Origin: Thermoleophilia bacterium UBA6103
GTDB taxonomy: Bacteria; Actinomycetota; Thermoleophilia; UBA2241
NCBI GenBank assembly: GCA_002423545.1
Contig: DIWP01000004.1
Location: 1 to 53,330, forward strand
Direction: 5' to 3'
DNA length: 53,330 bases
The notes beneath the pieces are model-generated. The model worked only from the letters and a program-made list of their open reading frames with translations. It was not told the DNA's origin and did not search any database. Position numbers and translations under genes: made by a program. Below, piece by piece: positions 24,583-33,317 of the stretch; position 1 is the stretch's first letter, and each line of letters begins with the position of its first letter.

Positions 24583-27500
24583 ATGCGGACGTGTCCTTTC
24601 TGTGGGGTCCAGAGTCCGGACGACTTCAGGTTCTGTCCTGAGTGCGGAGCGCGTCTCGAGGCGCCGTCGACCGTGGCCGATGAGCGCAAGGTGGTGACCA
24701 CCCTCTTCTGCGATCTGGTCGGTTTCGCTGCCTTGTGCGAGAGGGCCGACCCGGAGGATGTCGATGCCGGGTTGCGGCGCTATTGGGATCTCGCGCGGCG
24801 CGTCATCGAATCGTACGGCGGCACCGTCGAGAAGTTCATCGGCGACGCCGTGGTGGGCGTCTTCGGCGCACCGCTGACTCACGAGGACGACGCCGAACGG
24901 GCGGTCCTGTCCGGGCTGCGGCTCGTCGACGAGGCGGGGAAGCTGGCCGATGTAGGCGGCGAGCCGCTGCGCGTCCGCGTGGGGATCGAGACGGGGGAGG
25001 CGGTCGTCCGTCTCGACGTCTCACCCGGTTCGGGGGACAGCTTCCTGATCGGTGACGCGGTGAACACGGCCGCGCGTCTGCAGGCGGCTGCTTCAGCGAT
25101 GGACGTGGTCGTCGGAGCTCGCACGTATGCCTATACCCTGCGGCTGTTCGACTATGAGGCCCTGCCGTCACTGCGGTTGAAGGGCAAGCGTGCGTCTGTC
25201 AGTGCGTGGCGCGCTGTGCGCGCTTGCGCGCGTTCGGGCATCGACACCACGCGCGAGTTCGCGGCGCCGCTGATCGGCCGCGACGCTGAACTGCGGGAGT
25301 TGACGGCGTTGTTCGAAGCCGCACTCTCCACCGGCACGCCGCGATCCGTCCTGCTCGTCGGCGAGCCCGGCATCGGCAAGACCCGGCTTCTGGCGGAGTT
25401 CGCCGGCCGCCTCGAGGCCGGGCCGCATCTCATCACGTGGCGCCAGGGACGCTGCCCGCCGTACGGAGAGGACGTCGCCTTCTGGGCCCTCGCCGAGGTG
25501 GTGAAGGAGCACGCGGGCATCATGGACACGGACGACGTGCGGCAGACCGAGGGGAAGCTCGAGGCGGCTGTCGGTGACGTCGCTGATCGCGACTGCCTTC
25601 TGCAACGCCTGCGGCCGCTGCTTGGTCTCGATGCGAGCAGGGTGACACTCGACGAGAGCTTCACCGTGTGGAGGCGGTTCCTTGAGCATCTGGCAGCGCG
25701 AGGGCCGGCCGTCGTGGCGTTCGAGGACCTGCACTGGGCCGACGACGCGCTGTTGGGATTCGTCGAGGAGATGGCTCGCCGCGCCGAAGGCGTGCCACTG
25801 CTGCTGGTGGCCACCGCACGTCCGGAGCTCTTTCAGCGCGCGGCCAGGTTTGCCGATCCCTCGTCACCGTTCCGCCGCATCGAACTCAGAGATCTTTCGA
25901 CGGCCGACACTCGCCGCCTGGCGCGGGAGTTGCTGGAGGTGGCCGCGGCCGGATCGCCCCCCGGCGATATCGCCCGGATCGTGCACGGATCGGGCGGTAA
26001 CCCGTTCTACGTCGAGGAGTCGGTACGGCTGATCACCGATCATTCCGGTGCACTGGCCATCATCGCGGGCCGGGCGATCGTACCGCCTGGAGAAGACGGC
26101 GACGCAGTCGTTCCGGGCTCGGTGCAGGCGGTCATCGGGGCGCGCCTCGACGCGTTGCCGGCGCCGCACAAGGCAGTCCTCTCGGACGCTGCCGTCGTCG
26201 GAGAGGTGTTCTGGGACGGTGCCGTCGCGGCCCTCGGTGCTCGAGAGCGTGGCGCTGTGAGTGCAGTGCTCAACGAGCTGGTGAGCAGGCATCTCGTGCG
26301 TCGAGAGCCACAGTCATCCATGGACGGAGAACAGCAGCTGATCTTCGAGCATGTTCTGGCACGCGATGTGGCGTACGGCAGACTGCCGCGCCGCGCGCGC
26401 GCCGCCAAACACGCCGCCGCCGCCGCCTGGTTGGAGACGGCGGCAGCCGGCAGGCTCAACGATGTCGCCGACATTGTCGCCTACCACTACGCCATGGCCC
26501 TCGATCTGGCGCGCTCGGCCGGTGAGACCGATCTGACCGCACGCCTGGTCGATCCGGTGGTCCAGAGTCTCCAGCGCGCCGGGCAGCGCGCCCTGCTGCT
26601 CGACCCTCGGACCGCCGAGCGCCACCTGTCGGCTGCTCTCGCTCTCGTGGCGGACGAGGACCGGCGGCGGCCGGAGTTGCTGGCCGATCGTTCGCGGGCG
26701 CTCTTCCATCTCGGCCGGCTGCGGGAAGCGCAGGCCAGTCTTGAGCCTGCGGTCGAAGGTCTGCTCGGCGTGGGTGAGACGCGCGCGGCAGCCGTCCAGA
26801 TGGCCTGGCTCGCCGGTCTGCTGCTCAATCGCAATGATCCGTCGTGCTGGGATGCGTGCGACCGGGCCTGGGCGCTCGTGAAGGATGATGGACCGTGCGT
26901 CGAACAGCATGACGTCATGCTGCACTGGGCCGAGCGGTGGCTGTTTGTCGGCGAACTGGAGCGGGCACTGGGCATCGTCGAAGAAGCCCTGGCGCTTGGC
27001 TGTCAGCTGGGGATCGACGAGATCGATGGAGTCGGCGTCCGCGGCGACTGCCGGCTTCAGCTCGGCGATCGCAGGGGGTTCGACGATCTGCGGCGTGTGC
27101 TCGCGTCCGACAGCGAGGGCGCGACCGATGCGCTCATCGGCCTGACGATCAGCCGGCTGTGGTTCGACGGACCCCGGGCGGCTCTGGAGGCGGCCGAGGA
27201 GGCTGAGCAGGCAACGCGGGAGGCGGGCTTCCGGTTCGGCGCCGACGGGTACCGGGCGTGGGCCCTGCAGTACCGGGGATGGTTGGGACACTGGACTGAG
27301 GCCCTGGCCGACGCTGACGAGGTGGCCGCAAGCCTCTTGCGCAGTGGCGGCGATGCCGATGCCGCCGAACTCCGCCTCGAGCAGGCGCTGCTGCTGGCGC
27401 GTTCCGGACTCGTCCGGCAAGCTCAGGACCCGGCGCTCTGGGCGGCGTCACGCACACGTGAACTCCAACTGCCGGAACTCCTCGTCCGGGCCTTGCTGGC

Positions 27501-28005
27501 CGTGGCAGAGGTCGCGGCGGCGAGCGGTGACCGGGCGACTGCCGTGGAGGCGCTCGACGAGTGCTGTGGAGTCGCGCCTCGAGCTGTCCTGCAGATATGC
27601 GTGGCGCGGTTCCCGGACGGCGTGCGGGTGGCGCTGGCCACCGGTGGACTCGACTTGGCTGAGCGGCTCGTGGCCGGTGCCGTGGCGCGCACCTCCATCG
27701 CGGAGCACGCGCTGTGGAGTGTGTCGGCTCTCATGAAGGAGGCGCGGGAAGAGTGGGCGGCGGCAGCCGACGACTTCGCCGCCGCCGCCGATGGCTGGGC
27801 CGGCTTCGAGGTGCCGTACGAGGAGGCTCGGGCTCTTCTTGGACGAGGCCGCTGTCTGCTGGCTCTCGGCCGCACGAACGAGGCCGCGGCCTCCCTCGGC
27901 ATGGCCGAGGCGATCTTCGGCCGTCTGGGCGCCGCTACGGCGCTCGCCGAGACGAGGTCTGTCCGGGGACAGACGTCGCCTGCGGTCTCTGCGAACGGGC
28001 GGTGA
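24583..28005 (+). CDS. Zinc-ribbon / class III nucleotidyl cyclase / AAA-TPR regulator
   Basis: The 1140-aa protein starts at ATG 24583. A double-zinc ribbon opens it (C4, C7 and C18, C21; CPFC and CPEC). The class III cyclase domain spans about 33-205: metal ligands D44 and D88, adenine-selecting-type K84 (VEKFIGDAVVGVFG), and transition-state N161 and R165 (NTAAR), so it looks catalytically intact. An AAA/STAND ATPase follows with K266 in VGEPGIGKTRLL and a Walker B near FEDLHWADD. The last 500 residues are TPR-like helices. It probably makes cAMP in response to a partner or ligand. The solute-binding-protein gene begins 4 nt after its stop, so the two should be co-transcribed and may form a sensor pair. 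Confidence 0.88.
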   Translation: MRTCPFCGVQSPDDFRFCPECGARLEAPSTVADERKVVTTLFCDLVGFAALCERADPEDVDAGLRRYWDLARRVIESYGGTVEKFIGDAVVGVFGAPLTHEDDAERAVLSGLRLVDEAGKLADVGGEPLRVRVGIETGEAVVRLDVSPGSGDSFLIGDAVNTAARLQAAASAMDVVVGARTYAYTLRLFDYEALPSLRLKGKRASVSAWRAVRACARSGIDTTREFAAPLIGRDAELRELTALFEAALSTGTPRSVLLVGEPGIGKTRLLAEFAGRLEAGPHLITWRQGRCPPYGEDVAFWALAEVVKEHAGIMDTDDVRQTEGKLEAAVGDVADRDCLLQRLRPLLGLDASRVTLDESFTVWRRFLEHLAARGPAVVAFEDLHWADDALLGFVEEMARRAEGVPLLLVATARPELFQRAARFADPSSPFRRIELRDLSTADTRRLARELLEVAAAGSPPGDIARIVHGSGGNPFYVEESVRLITDHSGALAIIAGRAIVPPGEDGDAVVPGSVQAVIGARLDALPAPHKAVLSDAAVVGEVFWDGAVAALGARERGAVSAVLNELVSRHLVRREPQSSMDGEQQLIFEHVLARDVAYGRLPRRARAAKHAAAAAWLETAAAGRLNDVADIVAYHYAMALDLARSAGETDLTARLVDPVVQSLQRAGQRALLLDPRTAERHLSAALALVADEDRRRPELLADRSRALFHLGRLREAQASLEPAVEGLLGVGETRAAAVQMAWLAGLLLNRNDPSCWDACDRAWALVKDDGPCVEQHDVMLHWAERWLFVGELERALGIVEEALALGCQLGIDEIDGVGVRGDCRLQLGDRRGFDDLRRVLASDSEGATDALIGLTISRLWFDGPRAALEAAEEAEQATREAGFRFGADGYRAWALQYRGWLGHWTEALADADEVAASLLRSGGDADAAELRLEQALLLARSGLVRQAQDPALWAASRTRELQLPELLVRALLAVAEVAAASGDRATAVEALDECCGVAPRAVLQICVARFPDGVRVALATGGLDLAERLVAGAVARTSIAEHALWSVSALMKEAREEWAAAADDFAAAADGWAGFEVPYEEARALLGRGRCLLALGRTNEAAASLGMAEAIFGRLGAATALAETRSVRGQTSPAVSANGR

Positions 28006-28009
28006 CACG

Positions 28010-29752
28010 ATGAACGGGCATCCGATGAGCAGGCTTGCGAGGTACCGGCACCCGACGAACCGGCTTCTGACGATCGGAGTGCGGACCGCCACCGCGACGG
28101 TTCTCGCGGTCATCCTCGCTCTCGCCGCCGTCTGTGCCGGATCCTCGTGCGGCTGCGGCGGAGCGGAAACAGACGGGAGCACCGCCGACGGATCGCCCGG
28201 CGCCGGCGGCGCACCCAGACCGGGCGGCGTCTACCGGTTTCCCCTGGCTGCCGATCCGGTCTGCATCTGGCCGGCGAACGCGCGCGAGTCCGAAGGCTGC
28301 CAGGTGGCGCACCAGGTCTTCCAGGGTCTGGTCAAGTATGAGGTACAGGCCGACGGTTCCTTGAAGACCGTGCCGGACATCGCCGAAAGCTGGACGGCCA
28401 ACGACGAGGCGACCGTGTTCACCTTCAAGCTCAAACGCGGCGTGCGCTTCCAGCCGCCGGTGAGCCGCGAGGTGAGGGCGCAGGACTTCGTCGCCTGCTT
28501 CGACTACGTGACCGACCCGGCGAACAAGTCGTACGTCTCCTACATCCTCGCGCCGCTCACGGGGGTCGACGACGGGGGCTACCAGACAGACCCGCAGCGA
28601 GGCCTCAGCGGCGTCGAGGCCCTCGACGACTACACACTCAGGTTCACGCTCCGCTACCCGTTCGCCGAGTTCCCCGTCACGCTGGGTCACACGGTGGCGG
28701 CGGTCTGGCCGGTCGACTACCTGCGGAAGGTGGGCCGGAAGGCGTTTGCCGAGAAGCCCGTCGGCAGCGGACCGTACATGGTCGAGGAGTGGGTCCACCA
28801 CGAACATCTGGACGTGGTGAGGAACCCGGACTGGTGGGACGAGGCTTCGGGTGGCCCGTACGTGGACCGCATCCACTTCGCCGTGATGCGGAACATCTAC
28901 ACGCAGTGGTTGTCGTTCGAGGACGGCGATCTCGACTTCAGCGGCGTGCCCCCCGGGGAGATGAGTGCCGTCGCGGAGATGAAACAGGTACGTGGCGGCC
29001 TCTGGACGGCGAAGAAGTACCCCGTGCTCGCCATCGGATTCGTCGGCATCGACCTCACCCGGCCGGGTCTGGGTGGAGATGAGAACCTCCCGCTGCGCCG
29101 GGCGCTGAGCCAGGCGGTCGATCGCGCGGCGGCCGTGCGCGTGGTCGGCCAGGGTCTTCCGCAGACCGCCACCGGGCTGGTACCGCCCGGCGTGCCGGGC
29201 GGCGGTGGAGACGAGCTTCCCTACCCGTACGACCCGGCGGAGGCTCGCGAGATCCTGACGGACCTCGCCTCCGTTCCCGAGTTCGAGTACTGGTATCCCA
29301 CCGATCTGCAGAACCAGCAGACCGCGGAAGCCCTGCAGGCCGGCTGGCAGAGCGTGGGGCTGACGGTCGACCTGCACAACATCGAGTGGGGGACCTTCCT
29401 CGACATGCTCGCGCAGCACGGCATCGACCTCTTCTCCGCCGGATGGATCGCCGATTACCCATCGATCGACGCGTTCCTGTTTCCGCTCTATCACAGTGAC
29501 CTCTCGCCGCTGGGCAGCGGGACCAGCTACAGTGATCCCGAAGTCGACCGGCTGCTGGTGGAGGCGCGCGGCACCACGGACGAGTCCGCGCGCGTGAGCC
29601 TCTACCGGCGCGCCGAGGAGATCATCCTCAGGGACGCACCGGTCATCCCCGTCTACTTCATGCGCGATTTCCGCGTGACTGATAACCGGATCGGCGGCTT
29701 CCGCTACAGGCCGGACGGCTACATCGACATGTGGAGGCTCTGGGTGCGGTGA
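28010..29752 (+). CDS. Orphan ABC-type peptide/solute-binding lipoprotein, SBP_bac_5 family
   Basis: The 580-aa protein starts at ATG 28010, 4 nt after the cyclase stop; its own ribosome-binding site is weak, so coupling is likely. The long basic N-terminus leads to a hydrophobic segment and a possible lipobox ending in GSSC, then a Gly/Ser-rich linker. The family motifs include YEVQADGSLKTVPDIAESW near the start of the domain, a FTFKLKRGVRF strand, and PLYHSDLSPLGSGTSYSDPE near the end. These proteins bind oligopeptides or other solutes outside the membrane. No permease or ATPase gene is nearby, so it could work as a sensor for the adjacent cyclase rather than in transport (inference). Confidence 0.85.
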   Translation: MNGHPMSRLARYRHPTNRLLTIGVRTATATVLAVILALAAVCAGSSCGCGGAETDGSTADGSPGAGGAPRPGGVYRFPLAADPVCIWPANARESEGCQVAHQVFQGLVKYEVQADGSLKTVPDIAESWTANDEATVFTFKLKRGVRFQPPVSREVRAQDFVACFDYVTDPANKSYVSYILAPLTGVDDGGYQTDPQRGLSGVEALDDYTLRFTLRYPFAEFPVTLGHTVAAVWPVDYLRKVGRKAFAEKPVGSGPYMVEEWVHHEHLDVVRNPDWWDEASGGPYVDRIHFAVMRNIYTQWLSFEDGDLDFSGVPPGEMSAVAEMKQVRGGLWTAKKYPVLAIGFVGIDLTRPGLGGDENLPLRRALSQAVDRAAAVRVVGQGLPQTATGLVPPGVPGGGGDELPYPYDPAEAREILTDLASVPEFEYWYPTDLQNQQTAEALQAGWQSVGLTVDLHNIEWGTFLDMLAQHGIDLFSAGWIADYPSIDAFLFPLYHSDLSPLGSGTSYSDPEVDRLLVEARGTTDESARVSLYRRAEEIILRDAPVIPVYFMRDFRVTDNRIGGFRYRPDGYIDMWRLWVR

Positions 29753-29839
29753 CGCGCGCCAGTCCCCGGCGGCGCCATCGCCGCTCCGCACCGTCCTGCC
29801 CGGCGGGGCCGGTTTCGCCATCGCGTCCAGCCGCCCGCC

Positions 29840-29867
29840 TTGCACCGTCGCAGGAGCGGTGTATGCT
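29840..29867 (+). promoter_or_regulatory. Sigma-70-type promoter
   Basis: TTGCAC (29840-29845), 16 bp, TATGCT (29862-29867). This is one of the best-formed promoters in the window. Transcription should begin near 29874, directly upstream of a compact leader and terminator. Confidence 0.7.
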
Positions 29868-29873
29868 GTCCGG

Positions 29874-29970
29874 GCTGCACTCACGGCTCGAGGATGGCGC
29901 CGTCTCCGCCCTTCTCGGTCGGCTGTGACCCCCAGCGAGCGCGTGGGCGCGTCCCGTGGGGGTCTTTGCC
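29874..29970 (+). ncRNA. Candidate small RNA or attenuated leader of the acyl-CoA dehydrogenase operon
   Basis: A promoter at 29840-29867 and a terminator at 29927-29968 delimit a transcript of about 95 nt. It carries no persuasive reading frame. The acyl-CoA dehydrogenase starts 215 nt beyond the terminator, with a further hairpin at 30099-30106/30116-30123 between. Either a free-standing RNA or a conditional terminator would fit. I compared it by eye with fluoride, SAM and SRP-type RNAs and found no convincing match. The remainder of 29753-30183 shows no gene. Confidence 0.5.
29927..29968 (+). terminator. Intrinsic terminator in the leader
   Basis: GACCCCCA (29927-29934) pairs with TGGGGGTC (29957-29964), with further GCGCG/CGCG pairing inside, followed by TTTGCC. 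Confidence 0.65.
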
Positions 29971-30183
29971 TTCTCTGGACTCCTTCCCGACACACCCACC
30001 CGCTGCGTACCGTTCAACGACGGGATCGTCGAGGTGCGGCCGCGTTCTTTTCGGCCCGCAGACCGCAGGTCCCTCGGCAGATGTCACGGGCGCTCGTCGC
30101 CGGCCGCTCCATCACCGGCCGGCACGTCGGGAGTCCGGAAGCGGGCGCACGACGGCCGTCGGCGCCACGGAAGGAGGAGCAGG

Positions 30184-31416
30184 ATGGACTTCCGCTACAC
30201 CACCGAGCAGGATCTCTTCCGGCAGGCGATCCGCGAGTGGCTGGTCAAGAACCTCGAGCCGCGCGCCCGCGGCATCGACGAGGCCGAGGACGGCATCCCC
30301 GACGACATCACCGCCGGCATGGCCGAGCTCGGTATCTTCGGCGTCACCATCCCCGAAGAGTACGGCGGCATGCCGATCCCCGACGACGAGCGGCTCGTCT
30401 ACGCCATGATCGCCGTCCACGAGATCGCCCGCGCCGACCTCTCGATGAGCACCCCCGTGTACACCCTGCTCACCATCGGCTGGTCGTACATCGTCAACCG
30501 GTACGGCAGCGAAGAGCTCAAGCAGGAGTTGCTGCCGGCCGTGGCCGCCGGCAAGGCGTTCGCCGGCATCAACACCACCGAGCCCGGCGGCGGCTCCGAC
30601 CTGGGCGCCATCAAGACCATCGCCCCCTGGGACAACGAGAAGCAGGCCTACGTCATGAACGGCGAGAAGGCCTATGTGAGCGGTCCCAGGGAGTGCGCCA
30701 AGTGGGGCGCGCCGAGCGGCCACTGCACCCTCGTGAAGACCGACCCCGCGCAGGGTCACAAGGGCATGACGTTCATCTGGGTGCCGGCGCACCTCGACGG
30801 CATCAGCTACACCGTCTACAAGGACATGGGCCGCATGGGCCTGTCCACCGGCGGCTGGATCTACAAGGACGTGGAGCTGCCCAAGAAGTACGTGCTCGGC
30901 GAAGAAGGCAAGGGCTTCTACGTCAACATGGACGGTTTCAACGCCGCCCGCGTGCTGGTGGCGGCGGCCTGCCTGGGCGGCGCCGAGAAGGCGCTCGAGA
31001 TCAGCGGCGAGTACACGGCCCAGCGCACCACCTTCGGCAAGCCGCTCGGCAAGTGGGAGGGCATCTCGTTCGAGATGGCCGGCGACTGGATGCAGCTCGA
31101 CATGCTCAAGCTCAACCTGTTGCGCGGCGCCTGGATGATCGGCCAGGAGCACACGAGTCCAGGCCAGTTCAGCCGCAAGGAGATCAACAAGGTCATCAGC
31201 ACCTGCAAGTGCCTCAGCCCGGCGCTCTGCCACGACATCGCCCGGCACGGGATGATGTACCACGGCGCCTTCGGCTACACGAAGGAGACCCCGCTCGAGA
31301 TGCTGCTGCGCGGCGTCATGAGCTACGAGGTCGGGGCCGAGGGCGGCCTGATGATCATGCGCGGCATCATCGCCCGCGACGAGTGGGGCGAGACGCACAA
31401 CCCGTTCAAGGACTGA
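30184..31416 (+). CDS. Acyl-CoA dehydrogenase
   Basis: The 410-aa flavoprotein starts at ATG 30184 after AAGGAGG. It has the full acyl-CoA dehydrogenase fold: the FAD/acyl loop INTTEPGGGSDLGAIKT, the R-rich dimer region QRTTFGKPLGKW, and a C-terminal AEGGLMIMRGIIARDEW segment. In that segment E386 sits where medium-chain enzymes have the catalytic base (YEGT...IxR). It oxidises acyl-CoA, or reduces enoyl-CoA, and exchanges electrons with an electron-transferring flavoprotein. The fixC, fixX, fixA and fixB genes directly follow, so the dedicated partner is the Fix complex. The arrangement recalls caiA with fixABCX in carnitine metabolism, but the substrate is not proven. Confidence 0.92.
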   Translation: MDFRYTTEQDLFRQAIREWLVKNLEPRARGIDEAEDGIPDDITAGMAELGIFGVTIPEEYGGMPIPDDERLVYAMIAVHEIARADLSMSTPVYTLLTIGWSYIVNRYGSEELKQELLPAVAAGKAFAGINTTEPGGGSDLGAIKTIAPWDNEKQAYVMNGEKAYVSGPRECAKWGAPSGHCTLVKTDPAQGHKGMTFIWVPAHLDGISYTVYKDMGRMGLSTGGWIYKDVELPKKYVLGEEGKGFYVNMDGFNAARVLVAAACLGGAEKALEISGEYTAQRTTFGKPLGKWEGISFEMAGDWMQLDMLKLNLLRGAWMIGQEHTSPGQFSRKEINKVISTCKCLSPALCHDIARHGMMYHGAFGYTKETPLEMLLRGVMSYEVGAEGGLMIMRGIIARDEWGETHNPFKD

Positions 31417-31470
31417 CCCCGGCGGCCCGGACCCGCTCGGGCCGGGATCGCGAGGAGGTGGATCACTGAC

Positions 31471-32829
31471 ATGGAGAAGGTCGACGTCATCGTCGTCGGT
31501 GGCGGCCTGGCCGGCCTCTCGGCCGCCTACGGACTGGCACAGGCCGGCCTCGAGGTCATGGTCCTGGAGCGCGGCGACTACCCGGGCGCCAAGAATGTCA
31601 CCGGCGGCCGCCTCTACACGAGCGTGGTGCGCGACCTCTACCCGGAGCTCTGGGAGGGGGCGCCGTTCGAGCGCGCCGTGACGCGCGAGGCGATCAGCAT
31701 GCTCGCCGACGGCCGCATGGCGACCTTCGAGATCGCCGCCGAGGAGTTCGGCGGGCGGCGGCCGCAGAGCTTCACCGTGGTGCGGGCCAAGCTCGACCAG
31801 TACCTGGCCGAGAGAACCGGCGAGGCCGGCGGCATGGTGATCCCGAAGATGAAGGTCGACGCGCTGCTCACCGAGGGCGGCTCGGAAGCCTCGGGTGCCG
31901 GCGGCGGGCCGGGAGCGTCGGGTGCCGACGGCGGCCCGGGCGCATCTGGCCGCGTCATCGGCATCCGCGCCGGCGAGGATGAGATAGGCGCCGACGTGGT
32001 CGTGGTCGCCGAGGGCGTCCTGGGGCTGCTCTCCTCGGAGGCCGGCCTGCGCGAGCGGCCGGCCGCCGCCGACACCGCCCTCGGCTACAAGGAGGTCATC
32101 GAGCTGCCGGCGAGCGTCATCGAGGATCGCTGGCATCTGAATCCCGGCGAGGGCGCCGCGCAGCTCTTCATGGGCAGCGTCACCAAAGGCATGATGGGCG
32201 GCGCCTTCCTCTATACGAACCGCGAGAGCATCTCCCTGGGCATCGTCGTCGGCATGGAGCAGCTGCGCTCGCGGCCCGACGAGCTGGAGAGCTGGCAGCT
32301 GCTCGACGAGCTCAAGACGAGCCCGGCGGTGGCGCCGCTCATCAAGGGTGGCGAGGTGATCGAGTACTCGGCCCACGCCGTCGCCGAGGGCGGCATCGCC
32401 AAGGTGCCGCGGCTGCTCGGCGACGGCTACGTGATGGTCGGCGACGCGGCCGGCCTGTCGCTCAACGCGCTGATCACGGTGCGCGGCATGGACTTCGCCA
32501 TCGCCTCCGGCTACCACGCCGCCCAGGCGATCGCCGCCGCCAAGGCGGCCGGCGATACCTCGGCCGCCGGCCTGGCCGGCTACGAGCGCGCCCTGCGCGA
32601 GAGCTTCGTGCTCAAGGACCTGCAGACGGCTGCCAAGGTGCCGGCCCTGCTCGAGAACCAACGCCTGTTCACGCACTACCCCGAGGCCGTCACCAAGCTC
32701 ATGGCCGACATCTTCACTATCGGCCCCGGCCCCACCGAGAAGCTCTCCAAGACCGGCTTCGGTGGCGTGCGTCGCAGCTTCCTGAACCTGGCGACCGCGA
32801 AGGACGCGCTGTCCTTTCGCAAGATCTGA
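31471..32829 (+). CDS. fixC: FixC/EtfC, ETF-quinone-oxidoreductase-like flavoprotein
   Basis: The 452-aa protein starts at ATG 31471 with GAGGAGG about 13 nt upstream. The N-terminus has the FAD motif VIVVGGGLAGLSAAYGLAQA, and the C-terminal half keeps the family segment GDAAGLSLNALITVRGMDFA. It passes electrons from the FixAB flavoprotein towards quinone. A 25-residue Gly/Ser/Ala insertion near residues 135-160 (GAGGGPGASGADGGPGASG) is not expected and holds two near-identical GGPGASG units. It is in one operon with fixX, 17 nt downstream. Confidence 0.92.
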   Translation: MEKVDVIVVGGGLAGLSAAYGLAQAGLEVMVLERGDYPGAKNVTGGRLYTSVVRDLYPELWEGAPFERAVTREAISMLADGRMATFEIAAEEFGGRRPQSFTVVRAKLDQYLAERTGEAGGMVIPKMKVDALLTEGGSEASGAGGGPGASGADGGPGASGRVIGIRAGEDEIGADVVVVAEGVLGLLSSEAGLRERPAAADTALGYKEVIELPASVIEDRWHLNPGEGAAQLFMGSVTKGMMGGAFLYTNRESISLGIVVGMEQLRSRPDELESWQLLDELKTSPAVAPLIKGGEVIEYSAHAVAEGGIAKVPRLLGDGYVMVGDAAGLSLNALITVRGMDFAIASGYHAAQAIAAAKAAGDTSAAGLAGYERALRESFVLKDLQTAAKVPALLENQRLFTHYPEAVTKLMADIFTIGPGPTEKLSKTGFGGVRRSFLNLATAKDALSFRKI

Positions 32830-32846
32830 AACGGGGAGGTGACGAG

Positions 32847-33236
32847 ATGAGCGAGACACCCGACGAGACGGCGACCGCAGGGGCCGCGGCTGAGGCCGGC
32901 GCCGCCCCGACGATCGGAACTGCTCCGGCGAGCGGCGCTGCCGCGACGACCCCGGCGCCGATGAAGATCGACGCCAAGCTGGGGCTCGACGTCTTCAAGC
33001 TCGACAAGGAGCCGCACATCGTCATCGACCACGAGATCTGTCGCACGGTGTGTGCGAAGAAGGTCTGCCTGACGGTCTGTCCTGCCGATCTCTACGAGCT
33101 CGACGACAGCGGTGATGTGATCGTCAACTGGGAGGGCTGCCTGGAGTGCGGCACCTGCCTGATCTGCTGCGAGCCGCAGGCGCTGAGCTGGAAGTACCCG
33201 CGTGGCGAGTACGGCGTGCAGTATCGGACGAGCTGA
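32847..33236 (+). CDS. fixX: FixX/EtfX ferredoxin-like protein
   Basis: The 129-aa protein starts at ATG 32847 after GGGGAGG. The last 90 residues are FixX: CRTVCAKKVCLTVCPADLY and CLECGTCLICCEP supply the Fe-S ligands. About 37 residues of Ala/Thr/Pro-rich sequence precede this domain, which begins near MKIDAKLGLDVF. Standard FixX is about 95 aa. The strong ribosome-binding site belongs to the long form, so the tail is translated. It accepts low-potential electrons in the bifurcating complex. Confidence 0.92.
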   Translation: MSETPDETATAGAAAEAGAAPTIGTAPASGAAATTPAPMKIDAKLGLDVFKLDKEPHIVIDHEICRTVCAKKVCLTVCPADLYELDDSGDVIVNWEGCLECGTCLICCEPQALSWKYPRGEYGVQYRTS

Positions 33237-33317
33237 GGCGGGCCAGGCCGGGGGGGCGTCTGCCTGCCCCGGGCGCCCGGGCCGCCACGAAGACGTGACG
33301 AGGAGGAGGTGACGGCG

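Noticed and set aside
29874..29970. Fluoride riboswitch upstream of the acyl-CoA dehydrogenase
   Set aside because: GGATGG followed by CTCC is suggestive, but the pseudoknot and the later CTGATG-type segment are not found, and the downstream genes are not fluoride-related.
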